Position numbers and translations under genes: made by a program. DNA of 64,000 bases from assembly GCA_045576455.1 (NCBI GenBank), contig JAZNGM010000025.1:122496-186495 (forward strand), given 5' to 3'. This stretch comes from RGIG4034 sp045576455. Its GTDB lineage: Bacteria > Bacillota > Clostridia > Lachnospirales > Lachnospiraceae. Numbering within the stretch: position 1 is the first letter of the stretch; every line of letters begins with the position of its first letter. Under the pieces are notes generated by a model that was given only the letters and a program-made list of their open reading frames with translations, was not told where the DNA came from and ran no database searches. This document shows positions 52,325 through 60,956 of this stretch, piece after piece.

Positions 52325-54460
52325 ATGGTAACAGAGCAATTTGAAAAAAGAAAAAACTTAATAATGGAATTGCTGGATGATGCGCTTTATGTTCCTATGA
52401 AGGAAAAAGAACTTGCCATGTTTCTTCAGGTTAGTAAGGCAGATAAAGAGGAACTGAAAAAAGTTCTTCATGCACTGGAAGAAGAGGGAAAAATCGAGAT
52501 TACGTCCAAAGGAAAGATTATTAAGGCACAGTCTAAGATTATAGGCCGTTTTATAAGTAATCAGCGCGGATTTGGTTTTGTAGAAGTGGAAGGTCAGCAG
52601 GAAGATTACTTTATTCCCGAAAGTGAAGTAAACGGTGCGTTCCATAACGATGTGGTTGAAATTGTTCTCCTTCACAGAAATGGTGGGAAGCGGCAGGAAG
52701 CATCGGTTAAAAAGATTATTGAGCGTGGAACCAACACCATTGTCGGAACGTATGAAAAGTCAGGAAACTTTGGCTTTGTAATTCCGGATGATCCTAAGAT
52801 TGGCGCAGATATTTTTGTATCAAAAGAGCGCTCCAAAGGAGCAATGGACGGACATAAGGTGGTTGTGGAACTTACGTCTTTTGGTAATGAGCGTAAAAAT
52901 CCGGAAGGAAAGGTTATAGAAATAATCGGTCATATAAATGATCCGGGTGTTGATATTTTATCTATTGTTAAGGCGTATGGTATTCCTATGGAATTCCCGG
53001 AGAAAGTAATCAATCAGGCGGAGCGTGTGCCGGAAGAAATCAGTGAAGCAGATTGTAACGGCAGGGAAGATTTAAGAAGCGTAACTATGGTTACTATTGA
53101 TGGTGAAGATGCCAAAGATTTAGATGACGCCGTTAGTGTAAAAAAGATGGGCGATATGTATGAGCTGGGTGTCCATATTGCGGATGTAACGAATTATGTG
53201 CAGGAGAATTCTGCACTCGATTGGGAAGCGAAAGGAAGAGGGACAAGCGTTTATCTTACCGACCGTGTTATTCCGATGCTTCCGCACAGACTTTCTAATG
53301 GTATCTGTTCTTTAAATGCCGGTGTCGACAGACTGGCGCTTAGCTGCATTATGCAGATAGATGCAACCGGTAAAGTGGTTGACTATAAAATATGTGAAAG
53401 TGTTATCCGTGTAGACAGAAGAATGTCCTATACAAACGTTGCCAAGATTCTTGAAAATAGTGATGCAGAAGTTTCAAAAGAATATGAAGAGCTTGTTCCA
53501 ATGTTCTTTTTAATGAAAGAGCTTTCTGATATTTTGAGAAACAGAAGATATAAGCGCGGAGCTATTGATTTTGATTTCCCGGAGACAAAGATTGTTCTTG
53601 ATAAACAGGGAAAGCCGGTTGAAATCAAGCCGTATGAGAGAAATTGCGCGACAAAAATAATCGAGGACTTTATGCTTGCAGCGAATGAAACGGTTGCACA
53701 GCATTTTTATTGGCTGGAAGTGCCGTTTGTGTACAGAACCCATGAATCGCCGGACAATGAAAAAATCCAAAAGCTTGCGACATTTATTTATAATATGGGT
53801 TATCGTATCCGTGTGGCAGGAGAAGAAATTCATCCGAAGGAAATCCAGAAGCTTATTTTGAAGATAGAAGGGACTCCGGAAGAGGCACTTATCTCAAGAC
53901 TTACATTAAGAAGCATGAAACAGGCAAAATATATGGCGGAATGCACGGGACACTTCGGACTGGCATGTGAGTATTATTGCCATTTTACTTCACCGATAAG
54001 AAGATATCCTGATTTACAGATTCATAGAATTATTAAAGAGTATTTAAGAGGCAGATTAAAGGAAAACCGTATTGCGCATTATGAGGAGATATTACCGGAA
54101 GTCTCAACACATTCTTCAAAAATGGAGCGGCGTGCGGATGAAGCTGAGAGAGAAACCGAAAAGTTGAAAAAGGCACAATATATGCTTGAGCATATTGGCG
54201 AAGTATTTACGGGAGTTGTATCAGGAGTAACTAATTGGGGAATATATGTGGAACTTCCGAATACAATAGAAGGAATGGTTCCGCTTTCCAAGCTTGCGGG
54301 TGACTTTTATGTATATGATGAAGCTATGTATGAGGTACGTGGTAAAGCGACCGGTATTACCTATAAGCTGGGGCAAGCAGTTAATGTTATCGTAACCGGT
54401 GTCGATAAAGTGACAAGAACGATTGATTTTATGATTTACGATGAGGAAGATGGAGAGTAG
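52325..54460 (+). CDS. rnr: Ribonuclease R
   Basis: This 711-residue 3'-5' exoribonuclease degrades structured RNA. Domain order: N-terminal helix-turn-helix-like region, two cold-shock domains (about residues 70-130 and 145-205), the RNB catalytic domain with TIDGEDAKDLDDAVSV (metal-binding Asp cluster, about 258-273) and a C-terminal S1 domain (GEVFTGVVSGVTNWGIYVEL, about 623-642). GGAGG precedes the ATG. It is followed 2 bases later by smpB; RNase R and SmpB work together on stalled mRNAs. Confidence 0.96.
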   Translation: MVTEQFEKRKNLIMELLDDALYVPMKEKELAMFLQVSKADKEELKKVLHALEEEGKIEITSKGKIIKAQSKIIGRFISNQRGFGFVEVEGQQEDYFIPESEVNGAFHNDVVEIVLLHRNGGKRQEASVKKIIERGTNTIVGTYEKSGNFGFVIPDDPKIGADIFVSKERSKGAMDGHKVVVELTSFGNERKNPEGKVIEIIGHINDPGVDILSIVKAYGIPMEFPEKVINQAERVPEEISEADCNGREDLRSVTMVTIDGEDAKDLDDAVSVKKMGDMYELGVHIADVTNYVQENSALDWEAKGRGTSVYLTDRVIPMLPHRLSNGICSLNAGVDRLALSCIMQIDATGKVVDYKICESVIRVDRRMSYTNVAKILENSDAEVSKEYEELVPMFFLMKELSDILRNRRYKRGAIDFDFPETKIVLDKQGKPVEIKPYERNCATKIIEDFMLAANETVAQHFYWLEVPFVYRTHESPDNEKIQKLATFIYNMGYRIRVAGEEIHPKEIQKLILKIEGTPEEALISRLTLRSMKQAKYMAECTGHFGLACEYYCHFTSPIRRYPDLQIHRIIKEYLRGRLKENRIAHYEEILPEVSTHSSKMERRADEAERETEKLKKAQYMLEHIGEVFTGVVSGVTNWGIYVELPNTIEGMVPLSKLAGDFYVYDEAMYEVRGKATGITYKLGQAVNVIVTGVDKVTRTIDFMIYDEEDGE

Positions 54461-54462
54461 CT

Positions 54463-54927
54463 ATGGCTAGAGAAGCAATGAAATTAATTGCGAATAATAA
54501 AAAAGCATATCATGATTATTTTATTGAAGAAAAATATGAGGCTGGTATTGAACTTCACGGAACGGAAGTAAAATCAATGCGCCTTGGTAAAGCTTCTATT
54601 AAAGAGTCTTTTATCAGAATTGATAAAGGTGAAATGTATGTGTACGGTATGCATGTTTCCCCTTACGAAAAAGGGAATATTTTTAATAAAGACCCATTGC
54701 GTATCAAAAAGTTATTAATGCATAAATATGAAATCAGCAAACTTGCAGGTAAGATTTCCGAACAAGGGTATACGATAGTCCCTTTGGAGTTGTATTTTAA
54801 GGATGGTAAGGCTAAACTTGAGATAGGTCTTGCAAGAGGTAAGAAGCTGTATGATAAGAGAAATGATATAGCAAAAAAAGACCAGAGAAGAGAGCATGAA
54901 AGAGAGTTCAAGATTAAGAATCTGTAA
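54463..54927 (+). CDS. smpB: SsrA-binding protein
   Basis: This 154-residue protein binds tmRNA and delivers it to stalled ribosomes. Motifs: NNKKAYHDYFIEEKYEAGIELHGTEVKSMR, YEKGNIFNKDPLRIKKLLMHKYEI, and a basic C-terminal tail DKRNDIAKKDQRREHEREF. It lies directly between rnr and the tmRNA gene. The length is normal. Confidence 0.97.
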   Translation: MAREAMKLIANNKKAYHDYFIEEKYEAGIELHGTEVKSMRLGKASIKESFIRIDKGEMYVYGMHVSPYEKGNIFNKDPLRIKKLLMHKYEISKLAGKISEQGYTIVPLELYFKDGKAKLEIGLARGKKLYDKRNDIAKKDQRREHEREFKIKNL

Positions 54928-54954
54928 TAAATCTTAGACTCTCAAATAGTGTAG

Positions 54955-54983
54955 TTGACAGCTGCATATTTGCAGTTTATCAT
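54955..54983 (+). promoter_or_regulatory. ssrA promoter
   Basis: -35 TTGACA 54955-54960, 17-bp spacer, -10 TATCAT 54978-54983. The spacer contains CTGCATATTTGCAG, a short palindrome. Confidence 0.65.
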
Positions 54984-54999
54984 AAATAAAGTTATATAT

Positions 55000-55340
55000 G
55001 GGCCAGTTAAGGTTTCGACGGGGATTTTGAAGCTGGAGAAGCAAGCCGATGCGAATCGTTAATCGCAAACTTAAAATTAAACGCTGAAGATAATTTAGCA
55101 TACGCTGCCTAGTTGCAGCTGTTCTACCTTGAACACCTACATTCAAGGCTAGGGCATCGACTCTGTAGGAAACGACATGCACTAAGCTTTGCCTGCATGG
55201 GCGTATTATGAAGCTACCTTCTATTGTTGTTCGTTATCTGATGACAATAGGAGGGAAACGGGTAACCAAAACAGATAACTAAGCTTGTAGAAGTACAGTG
55301 GATGGGTTTTCGGACACGGGTTCGACTCCCGTCTGGTCCA
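55000..55340 (+). ncRNA. ssrA: Transfer-messenger RNA
   Basis: The 5' end GGGCCAGTTAAGGTTTCGACGG and the 3' end with the T-arm ACGGGTTCGACTCCCGT and acceptor strand CTGGTCC are diagnostic. The acceptor stem GGGCCAG pairs with CTGGTCC with one G-T. The tag frame runs from GCA 55065 to TAG 55110 and encodes 15 residues, A-N-L-K-L-N-A-E-D-N-L-A-Y-A-A, ending in the usual AYAA degron. After the discriminator A the DNA reads CTTTT, so the CCA end is apparently not encoded and must be added. It lies next to smpB, and is followed by a terminator at 55410. Confidence 0.97.
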
Positions 55341-55409
55341 CTTTTTTAAAAAAGTATGATTGACGTATAAATCAATGATTTTAAAGTGAATTTATGGGTA
55401 AATTAGTGT

Positions 55410-55437
55410 GAACCGCAAGTGTAGCGGTTCTTTTTTT
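55410..55437 (+). terminator. Terminator downstream of ssrA
   Basis: GAACCGC, loop AAGTGTA, GCGGTTC, then TTTTTTT. Confidence 0.88.
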
Positions 55438-55557
55438 GCCAAAATTTTAGTAGAAAAAGAGGTGGGGATATGCTTGGGAAGAGAATTGAGGACATGGGCG
55501 GAAAACGAATATTATAGATTGTATACACAGTAATGATATGATAATCTATTTTTATCA

Positions 55558-55746
55558 TTGAAAGAGGAAGAAGAAGCAATATTCTGGGAAATGCTAAATA
55601 ATCCGCTTTATAATTATAATTATAATCCGATACGTGAAATAGTAGACGAAGAAACACAACCCTTTTTTGAGGGTAAAAAAACAGCGGAGGAAGTAGCACA
55701 GATTATTGATAACCGAGTTCAGATATTCCTTTATGAAACTGAATAA
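55558..55746 (+). pseudogene. Remnant of solute-binding lipoprotein C-terminus
   Basis: A 62-codon frame with no start codon other than TTG and no ribosome binding site. The sequence AIFWEMLNNPLYNYNYNPIREIV, then FFEGKKTAEEVAQIIDNRVQIFLYE, matches in style the end of sugar-binding ABC lipoproteins of Lachnospiraceae (QPFFEGKKTAEEVAxIIxNRVQIYL). An in-frame stop at 55534 cuts it upstream and no other part of such a gene is present. I read it as a decayed fragment left by deletion. It could be a short expressed peptide, but that is unlikely. Confidence 0.6.
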
Positions 55747-55812
55747 TTAAATATTCAGAATTATCTATCTTATAATATATACCAATATATATGGGATTAT
55801 AGAGGAGGCTAT

Positions 55813-56862
55813 ATGACAAGAAAGCGTTTGAACCGTGATAAGAAGTGGTTTTTCCAAGGCTATCCGTATTATCAGATACATATGGAAAACGACTTGTTTA
55901 AAGGTTTGGTAAGTGTAATAAGGATAACCGGCGGGGAGTGTTTGTATTGGAATTATCCGAAAGCCGGCAAAGTAGCCGTCGCAGGAAAAGATATGATTTG
56001 GCTTCAACTGGTTCCGGATAATGGGAAACGTGCTATAACAGTTAAGTTTTTGCCGGATAAAAAGGTATCGGTATGGTATGTGGATGTTATTGACCGTCTG
56101 GAATATGATGAGGATGGAGTGGCAGTAATAATTGACCAATATCTTGATGTGATTTTTACACCACAAGGCGATGTAGTGCTGGCAGACCGCGATGAGTTAG
56201 ATAATGCATATAGCTTAGGGGAGCTTACCAGGGAACAATACGATGAAGCTATACTGGAAGGCGATTCCATTATAAATGATTTGTGTAAAGATATTCAGGC
56301 AACCGAAGTATGGTGCAGAAAAATTTTGGATAAGGCAGAACCAATAATAAGCCTGAAAAAATCAGTAGTTTTTCTTGATGTGGACGGTGTCCTGGACATC
56401 TTTTCACCTAATAAATATATACAAAATATACTTCCGGAAGCGGTGGAACGGTTAAAACGTCTTGTTCAAAGATCGGATGCGTTGGTTGTTGTAATATCTG
56501 ATTGGCGCTACGGCAGCGATAAGTATGTAAATTACTGCAAGGAGAACGGACTACATAAGCAACAGTGTGATAACTGGCCAAATCTGGTTAATGCGTTAGA
56601 AGAAGCCGGTATACCTATTTATGATGTGACTCCGTGGGATGAAAGATTTCATACAAGAACGGAAGAAATTGCAGCATATTTATTGGAACATCCGGAGATA
56701 AGTAATTACGTTATTTTGGATGATTGCTTTTCGGACGATTATTCTTCCAATCCGACTATTAAGAAGCATTTGGTTTTTGTTGATGCCTTAAAGGGACTGC
56801 AGGATGCTGATATGTTTAAAGCTGGTGATGTTATGAACCGGTGTGAAACTTTTTATATTTAA
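55813..56862 (+). CDS. DUF402 - HAD-like hydrolase fusion protein
   Basis: This is a 349-residue cytoplasmic protein made of two enzyme-like parts. Residues about 1-165 form a DUF402 domain (KVSVWYVDVIDRLEYDEDGVAVIIDQYLDVIFTPQGDVVLADRDELDNAYSLGELTREQYDEA), the fold of FomD and of the nucleoside di/triphosphatase Ntdp. Residues about 185-340 form a HAD-like phosphatase with motif I VVFLDVDGVLDIF (two Asp), a Ser in VVVISDWRYG and acidic motif ILDDCFSDDY, similar to the HAD domain of some RNA-repair polyproteins. GGAGG precedes the ATG. Joining two phosphate-hydrolysing modules suggests stepwise hydrolysis of a nucleotide, but this is inference. Confidence 0.75.
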   Translation: MTRKRLNRDKKWFFQGYPYYQIHMENDLFKGLVSVIRITGGECLYWNYPKAGKVAVAGKDMIWLQLVPDNGKRAITVKFLPDKKVSVWYVDVIDRLEYDEDGVAVIIDQYLDVIFTPQGDVVLADRDELDNAYSLGELTREQYDEAILEGDSIINDLCKDIQATEVWCRKILDKAEPIISLKKSVVFLDVDGVLDIFSPNKYIQNILPEAVERLKRLVQRSDALVVVISDWRYGSDKYVNYCKENGLHKQQCDNWPNLVNALEEAGIPIYDVTPWDERFHTRTEEIAAYLLEHPEISNYVILDDCFSDDYSSNPTIKKHLVFVDALKGLQDADMFKAGDVMNRCETFYI

Positions 56863-56883
56863 TGGAAAAATAAGGATAAGCGT

Positions 56884-57759
56884 ATGAATATTTTAGTTAT
56901 CGGCGGTACCAGGTTTTTCGGAATACATATGGTAAATACCTTGCTTGAGGCAGGACATGATGTGACAATAGCTACCAGAGGCCTGGCAGAGGATGAATAT
57001 GGTGATCGTGTAAAAAGAATTGTGTTTGAGCGTACCAGTGCACAAAGTGTGAAAGAAGCACTTAACGGTGTTCACTATGATGTGGTAATAGACAAGCTTG
57101 CTTATTGTTCTGATGATATCAGATACGTAATGGAGGTTGTGGATTGTGATTCATATATTCACACATCAAGTACATCTGTGTATGAACCAAAGCACTTTGA
57201 TACGGTGGAAGAGGATTTTGACGGAATGAGCGGAAAACTCATTTGGTGTGACAGAATGGCTTATCCGTACGATGAGATTAAGCGGCAGGCAGAATATGCC
57301 CTGTGGCAGGCCTATGGGGATAGAAAATGGATTGCAGTCAGATTCCCGTTCGCAATAGGTAAAGACGACTATACAGAGCGTTTATTGTTTTATGTTGAAC
57401 ATACAATAAAGGAAATACCTATGCACATTGATAACCTGAAATGTCAAATGGGGTTTGTGCAATCAACGGAAGCAGGAAGGTTTATGGCGTTTCTTGCTGA
57501 ACAGGATTTTTGCGGAGCAATTAACGGAAGTGCATATGGAACCATTTCTCTTTATGAGATTATCAAATATGTTGAAGAAAAGACGGGGCATAAAGCAATT
57601 ATAGATGAAACCGGTGACGCGGCACCGTATAACGGGGAACCGGAATATAGTATCAATACCGAAAAAGCAGATAAATTAGGCTTTAAGTTCACTAAACTTC
57701 ACGATTTCATATTTGAACTGCTCGATTATTACATAAGTAAAGTAAATGATAATGGTTAA
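56884..57759 (+). CDS. NAD-dependent epimerase/dehydratase family protein
   Basis: This 291-residue extended short-chain dehydrogenase-like protein starts MNILVIGGTRFFGIHMVNTLL, the GxxxFxG nucleotide-binding motif. The STSVYEP segment supplies the active-site Ser, while the expected YxxxK appears as YPYDEIKRQAEY (Y-x3-K, about residues 123-127). The family acts on nucleotide sugars or on RNA-bound substrates; the substrate cannot be assigned. It begins 21 bases after the DUF402-HAD gene and is probably co-transcribed with it. Confidence 0.82.
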   Translation: MNILVIGGTRFFGIHMVNTLLEAGHDVTIATRGLAEDEYGDRVKRIVFERTSAQSVKEALNGVHYDVVIDKLAYCSDDIRYVMEVVDCDSYIHTSSTSVYEPKHFDTVEEDFDGMSGKLIWCDRMAYPYDEIKRQAEYALWQAYGDRKWIAVRFPFAIGKDDYTERLLFYVEHTIKEIPMHIDNLKCQMGFVQSTEAGRFMAFLAEQDFCGAINGSAYGTISLYEIIKYVEEKTGHKAIIDETGDAAPYNGEPEYSINTEKADKLGFKFTKLHDFIFELLDYYISKVNDNG

Positions 57760-57776
57760 TTATTTGAAGAAATAGG

Positions 57777-58616
57777 TTACTGTCTTTCCGGTTTTAAAGT
57801 ATGCATTACCTCTTCAAAGCTTACCCCATCCTCAAGTGGGATATCTAAATCAATAGAGCTCATAATACATTTTCTTATAAAATTAGAAGCACGCTTAACA
57901 GAACGGTTAAAAGGAACGTGATTTACGGCATCTGCTGCGATTATGGCAGTAAAGATATCACCGGTTCCGGCACGTTCTGTACCCACGGCGTGCGTTTTTC
58001 TTATACAGCATCCGTTTTCTTTTTCATAGCAGAAATTAGCGATAAAGCTTTTTTGGATAAGACCGGTTATTACTATTTTTTCAGGACCCATGGCAGAAAG
58101 CTTTTCAGCAATTGCCTTAATTTCTTTGAGCGTAAAATTCCTTTTGTATGGGGTATTAGTCAATATACAGGCTTCGGTAAGATTAGGCGTAATAATGTCA
58201 GCGTATTGCAAAAGGGCAGACATCCTATTACACATATCCTGAGTATAAGTCGGATAAGGCTTGCCATAATCGCCCATAACCGGGTCAACTACTACAATAG
58301 TATCTTTTTGCTTGAATCTTTTGATGAAGTCAGATACGATTTCAATTTGCTCGGAAGAACCTAAGAAACCTGTGCAAATTCCGTTAAATGACAGACCGAG
58401 TTTTTCCCATTCATCAATATATGTTTTCATATGACTTGTGAAATCCATAAAAAAGTAGCTGTCGTATCCGGTGTGATTGGAAAAGATAGATGTAGGAACA
58501 GGGCAGCATTGTACCATCAGCTGGCTGATGACAGGAAGCTGGACGGTTACGGAACAACGGCCAAAACCGGATATATCATTAATTAATGCAAGTTTACGTT
58601 GTTTGTTATGGTTCAT
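57777..58616 (-). CDS. Pyridoxamine kinase
   Basis: This 279-residue ribokinase-fold enzyme phosphorylates vitamin B6 forms. It starts RKLALINDISGFGRCSVTVQLPVIS and has VVVDPVMGDYGKPYPTYTQDM, ADIITPNLTEACILTN and the anion-hole GTERAGTGDIFTAII with the catalytic Asp. This set matches the PdxY/pyridoxamine kinase group of Firmicutes. GGAGAA precedes the ATG at 58616. It is encoded alone, convergent with the epimerase gene. Confidence 0.88.
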   Translation of the reverse strand: MNHNKQRKLALINDISGFGRCSVTVQLPVISQLMVQCCPVPTSIFSNHTGYDSYFFMDFTSHMKTYIDEWEKLGLSFNGICTGFLGSSEQIEIVSDFIKRFKQKDTIVVVDPVMGDYGKPYPTYTQDMCNRMSALLQYADIITPNLTEACILTNTPYKRNFTLKEIKAIAEKLSAMGPEKIVITGLIQKSFIANFCYEKENGCCIRKTHAVGTERAGTGDIFTAIIAADAVNHVPFNRSVKRASNFIRKCIMSSIDLDIPLEDGVSFEEVMHTLKPERQ

Positions 58617-58709
58617 AAGTTTCTCCGTCTATTTTGGAATAAAAATAAAATCGTATAAAGAATAATACCACCGATGTAGTAAAAAATAAACTGTTTGGGT
58701 AAAAAAACA

Positions 58710-58753
58710 TAAAAAAATAAACCTTTCCGTAAGTAATGCGAAAAGGTTTATTT
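58710..58753 (-). terminator. Terminator after HPt gene
   Basis: On the minus strand AAATAAACCTTTTCG pairs with CGGAAAGGTTTATTT, followed by T-run. Confidence 0.85.
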
Positions 58754-58767
58754 GACACCATTTGTAG

Positions 58768-59115
58768 CTATTTCAGACATGCAAGATAAGCCTGATATTG
58801 TTTGTCAATTTCGTCGTATAAAGCATTTAGGTTGGTGTAATCTTTAGCCCTAAGCGGTTCTACGATATCGATTATGGCCATGTAAAGAGGGGTGAGTCCT
58901 AAATTGCCGGCGACGCCTTTTAAAGTATGAGCACTGTCAAAGGCATCCTGATATGACTTTGAATCAATGTATTCTTTTAATTTGGCAAAATTTTCATCTG
59001 TTGAAAAAATGTTAAGGCACTGAAGATATAACTCTTCATCATCTAAAAATCTTTCTAAAGCACCTTCTACATCACATTTCCATTCTTTTAAAGAATCCAG
59101 TATTTTGTCAGCCAT
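58768..59115 (-). CDS. Stand-alone HPt phosphotransfer protein
   Basis: This is a 115-residue all-helical protein with FDSAHTLKGVAGNLGLTPLY (about residues 61-80), the phosphoacceptor motif HxLKG of HPt domains. It can carry phosphate between receiver domains. It has its own terminator and is not linked to a kinase gene. Partners could be the hybrid kinase at 40635, which already has an HPt of its own, or others outside the window. AAGGAG-like sequence AGGAGAA lies upstream of the ATG. Confidence 0.85.
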   Translation of the reverse strand: MADKILDSLKEWKCDVEGALERFLDDEELYLQCLNIFSTDENFAKLKEYIDSKSYQDAFDSAHTLKGVAGNLGLTPLYMAIIDIVEPLRAKDYTNLNALYDEIDKQYQAYLACLK

Positions 59116-59254
59116 AGTATTTCTCCTTATATATGAAATTATGTCATTAGCTCGTTAGTTATATTGTTAAGACAATTATATATATTAACCTGTTGGCATT
59201 CAATATGATATAGCGAAACCGGCTTTAAAAACAACGAAAGTGATAGTAATACGA

Positions 59255-59283
59255 TTGGTTTTTTCACTTACTTTTGATATAAT
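59255..59283 (+). promoter_or_regulatory. Promoter of 59315 gene
   Basis: -35 TTGGTT 59255-59260, 17-bp spacer, -10 TATAAT 59278-59283. Confidence 0.55.
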
Positions 59284-59314
59284 TGAGCTAATATATGAAA
59301 GGCAGATGATTATT

Positions 59315-59860
59315 ATGGAAGAATTATATGTAGATGGTTATAAGTTCAATTCTGCTGAGGATGCAGTTTTGGCACGTGGAGAGTTGAACAAAATCGAACA
59401 GTTAAAACAACGCATGGATTATAATTCCATAGAAGAAATATATAATGTTTATTCCCGTGCGATAGAAAAAAAGATATTCCGTACGCCTATCGGACTTTCT
59501 TTTCTACGTGAACTCAGGGAGTATCTGATTCAGAGTGATTATGAAGAAGAGAACCTTACACCGATACCTGTGCCGGGGATGGTAACGATTAACGAAGGAG
59601 TTTCGCCTAAGAAAAAAGAAGATATGCAGGCTAAGAAGAACGCCAAGTCGAAAATACATTTTCTGACTGCATTGGTAGCACTCTTGACAATCACAATAAT
59701 TGTAATGTTTACCACAATGATTAAATCGGATAGTCCGAATATTTTAAATTACAAAGAAAAGCTTACCAATCAGTATGCATCATGGGAGGATGAACTTGTA
59801 GAGCGTGAAAAAGCTGTTCGTGCCAAGGAACTGGAATTAAAAATGAATGAACAGGAATAA
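59315..59860 (+). CDS. Single-pass membrane protein, function unknown
   Basis: This is a 181-residue protein not recognised as a named family. Residues 1-75 are helical and charged (MEELYVDGYKFNSAEDAVLARGELNKIEQL), followed by a Pro-rich linker (TPIPVPGMVTINEG), one membrane helix (about 118-138, FLTALVALLTITIIVMF) and a short coiled-coil-like tail (VEREKAVRAKELELKM). The start at 59315 is chosen as the ATG after AAGGCAGATG with a plausible spacing; the earlier frame overlaps the promoter. It lies 69 bases before a response regulator gene, so they may be linked in function. Confidence 0.6.
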   Translation: MEELYVDGYKFNSAEDAVLARGELNKIEQLKQRMDYNSIEEIYNVYSRAIEKKIFRTPIGLSFLRELREYLIQSDYEEENLTPIPVPGMVTINEGVSPKKKEDMQAKKNAKSKIHFLTALVALLTITIIVMFTTMIKSDSPNILNYKEKLTNQYASWEDELVEREKAVRAKELELKMNEQE

Positions 59861-59929
59861 TTTTCACAAAATGGACAAATATTGGAGTTATGCTATCAAT
59901 AAATAAGTTTTTATTTTACGGGGTGCAAA

Positions 59930-60604
59930 ATGGATAAACTTAAGATTCTGGTAGTAGATGATGAAAGCAGAATGCGGAAGCTTGTAAAAGACTTTCTTAC
60001 AAAAAATGATTATGTCGTAATTGAAGCGGAAAACGGTTCTAAAGCACTTGATATTTTCTTTGAAGATAACAGCATTTCACTGGTTATTCTTGATGTGATG
60101 ATGCCGGTAATGGACGGATGGGATGTTTGCCGTGAAATCAGACAGTATTCGAAAGTACCTATTATCATGCTGACAGCAAAAAGTGATGAACGCGACGAGC
60201 TGAAAGGCTTCCAATTGGGCGTGGATGAATATATTTCAAAACCGTTCAGTCCGAAGATTCTCGTGGCCCGCGTTGAAGCAATTCTCCGTAGAACGAATGG
60301 TGTTGTTGAAAAGGAAAATTTATCCGCCGGTGGAATTGATGTGAATATGCTTGCCCATGAAGTGACTATTGATGGTAATAAAATAGATTTAAGCTATAAG
60401 GAGTTTGAACTTCTCACTTATTTGATTGAGAATAAAGGAATTGCCTTATCAAGAGAGAAGATTCTGAATAATGTGTGGAATTATGATTATTTCGGCGATG
60501 CCCGCACAATCGATACCCATGTGAAAAAGCTCAGAAGTAAGCTGGGCGAAAAAGGTGAAATGATTAAAACCATATGGGGCATGGGGTATAAACTGGAGGA
60601 ATAG
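59930..60604 (+). CDS. OmpR-family response regulator
   Basis: This 224-residue regulator has a receiver domain with acidic pair VVDDE, phosphoacceptor Asp55 in VILDVMMP, Thr in MLTAKS and Lys in YISKPF, followed by a winged-helix DNA-binding domain (about residues 130-224; LSYKEFELLTYLIENKG, RTIDTHVKKLRSKLG). No kinase gene follows it, unlike most members of this family; a terminator comes straight after. Possible donors of phosphate are elsewhere. Confidence 0.92.
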   Translation: MDKLKILVVDDESRMRKLVKDFLTKNDYVVIEAENGSKALDIFFEDNSISLVILDVMMPVMDGWDVCREIRQYSKVPIIMLTAKSDERDELKGFQLGVDEYISKPFSPKILVARVEAILRRTNGVVEKENLSAGGIDVNMLAHEVTIDGNKIDLSYKEFELLTYLIENKGIALSREKILNNVWNYDYFGDARTIDTHVKKLRSKLGEKGEMIKTIWGMGYKLEE

Positions 60605-60617
60605 CTACGAGCAGAGC

Positions 60618-60679
60618 AAAAAAGTCGGCAGAAGCACGATGAGAATTTATTCTCGTGAGTGCTTGTGACGGCTTTTTTA
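60618..60679 (+). terminator. Terminator after response regulator
   Basis: A long imperfect stem: AAAAAAGTCGGCAGAAGCAC with GTGCTTGTGACGGCTTTTTT, and an inner GAGAAT/ATTCTC. Confidence 0.85.
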
Positions 60680-60914
60680 TTGTGCGACAGCACCGACGGC
60701 GAGCGAAAACGCGGAGCGTTTTTGCGAGATGGCGGCTCTGCGAGTAGCGTATGCGTTGGAAAAATCGATGTGGGCGTGGCAAGAATAATATAATATGCGT
60801 TAGAGATTTGGGATCGTATGGAACGTATGAATTGTATGGAATATTGATGAATAGTGTTTATGATGTACGGTTATAGCATAATTAATAAAGTCATTAGAAA
60901 TAGAAATGTAAAAA
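60680..60914. other. Intergenic region, GC-rich palindromic start, no gene
   Basis: The first 100 bases are GC-rich (ACGGCGAGCG, GCGGAGCGTTTTTGCG) and resemble in style the repeat spacer at 39541. The rest is AT-rich. I see no coding frame with a ribosome binding site. Confidence 0.5.
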
Positions 60915-60956
60915 ATTAAACCCATAGGTGGAGAGTGTTTTATACTCATCTATGGG
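60915..60956 (-). terminator. Terminator after XRE-type regulator
   Basis: On the minus strand AACCCATAGATGAGT pairs with ACTCTCCACCTATGGGTT (two small bulges), followed by TTAATTTTTTAC. Confidence 0.75.

Noticed and set aside
54934..55182. Minus-strand frame over the tmRNA gene
   Set aside because: It lies inside a well-defined structural RNA gene and has no coding signs.
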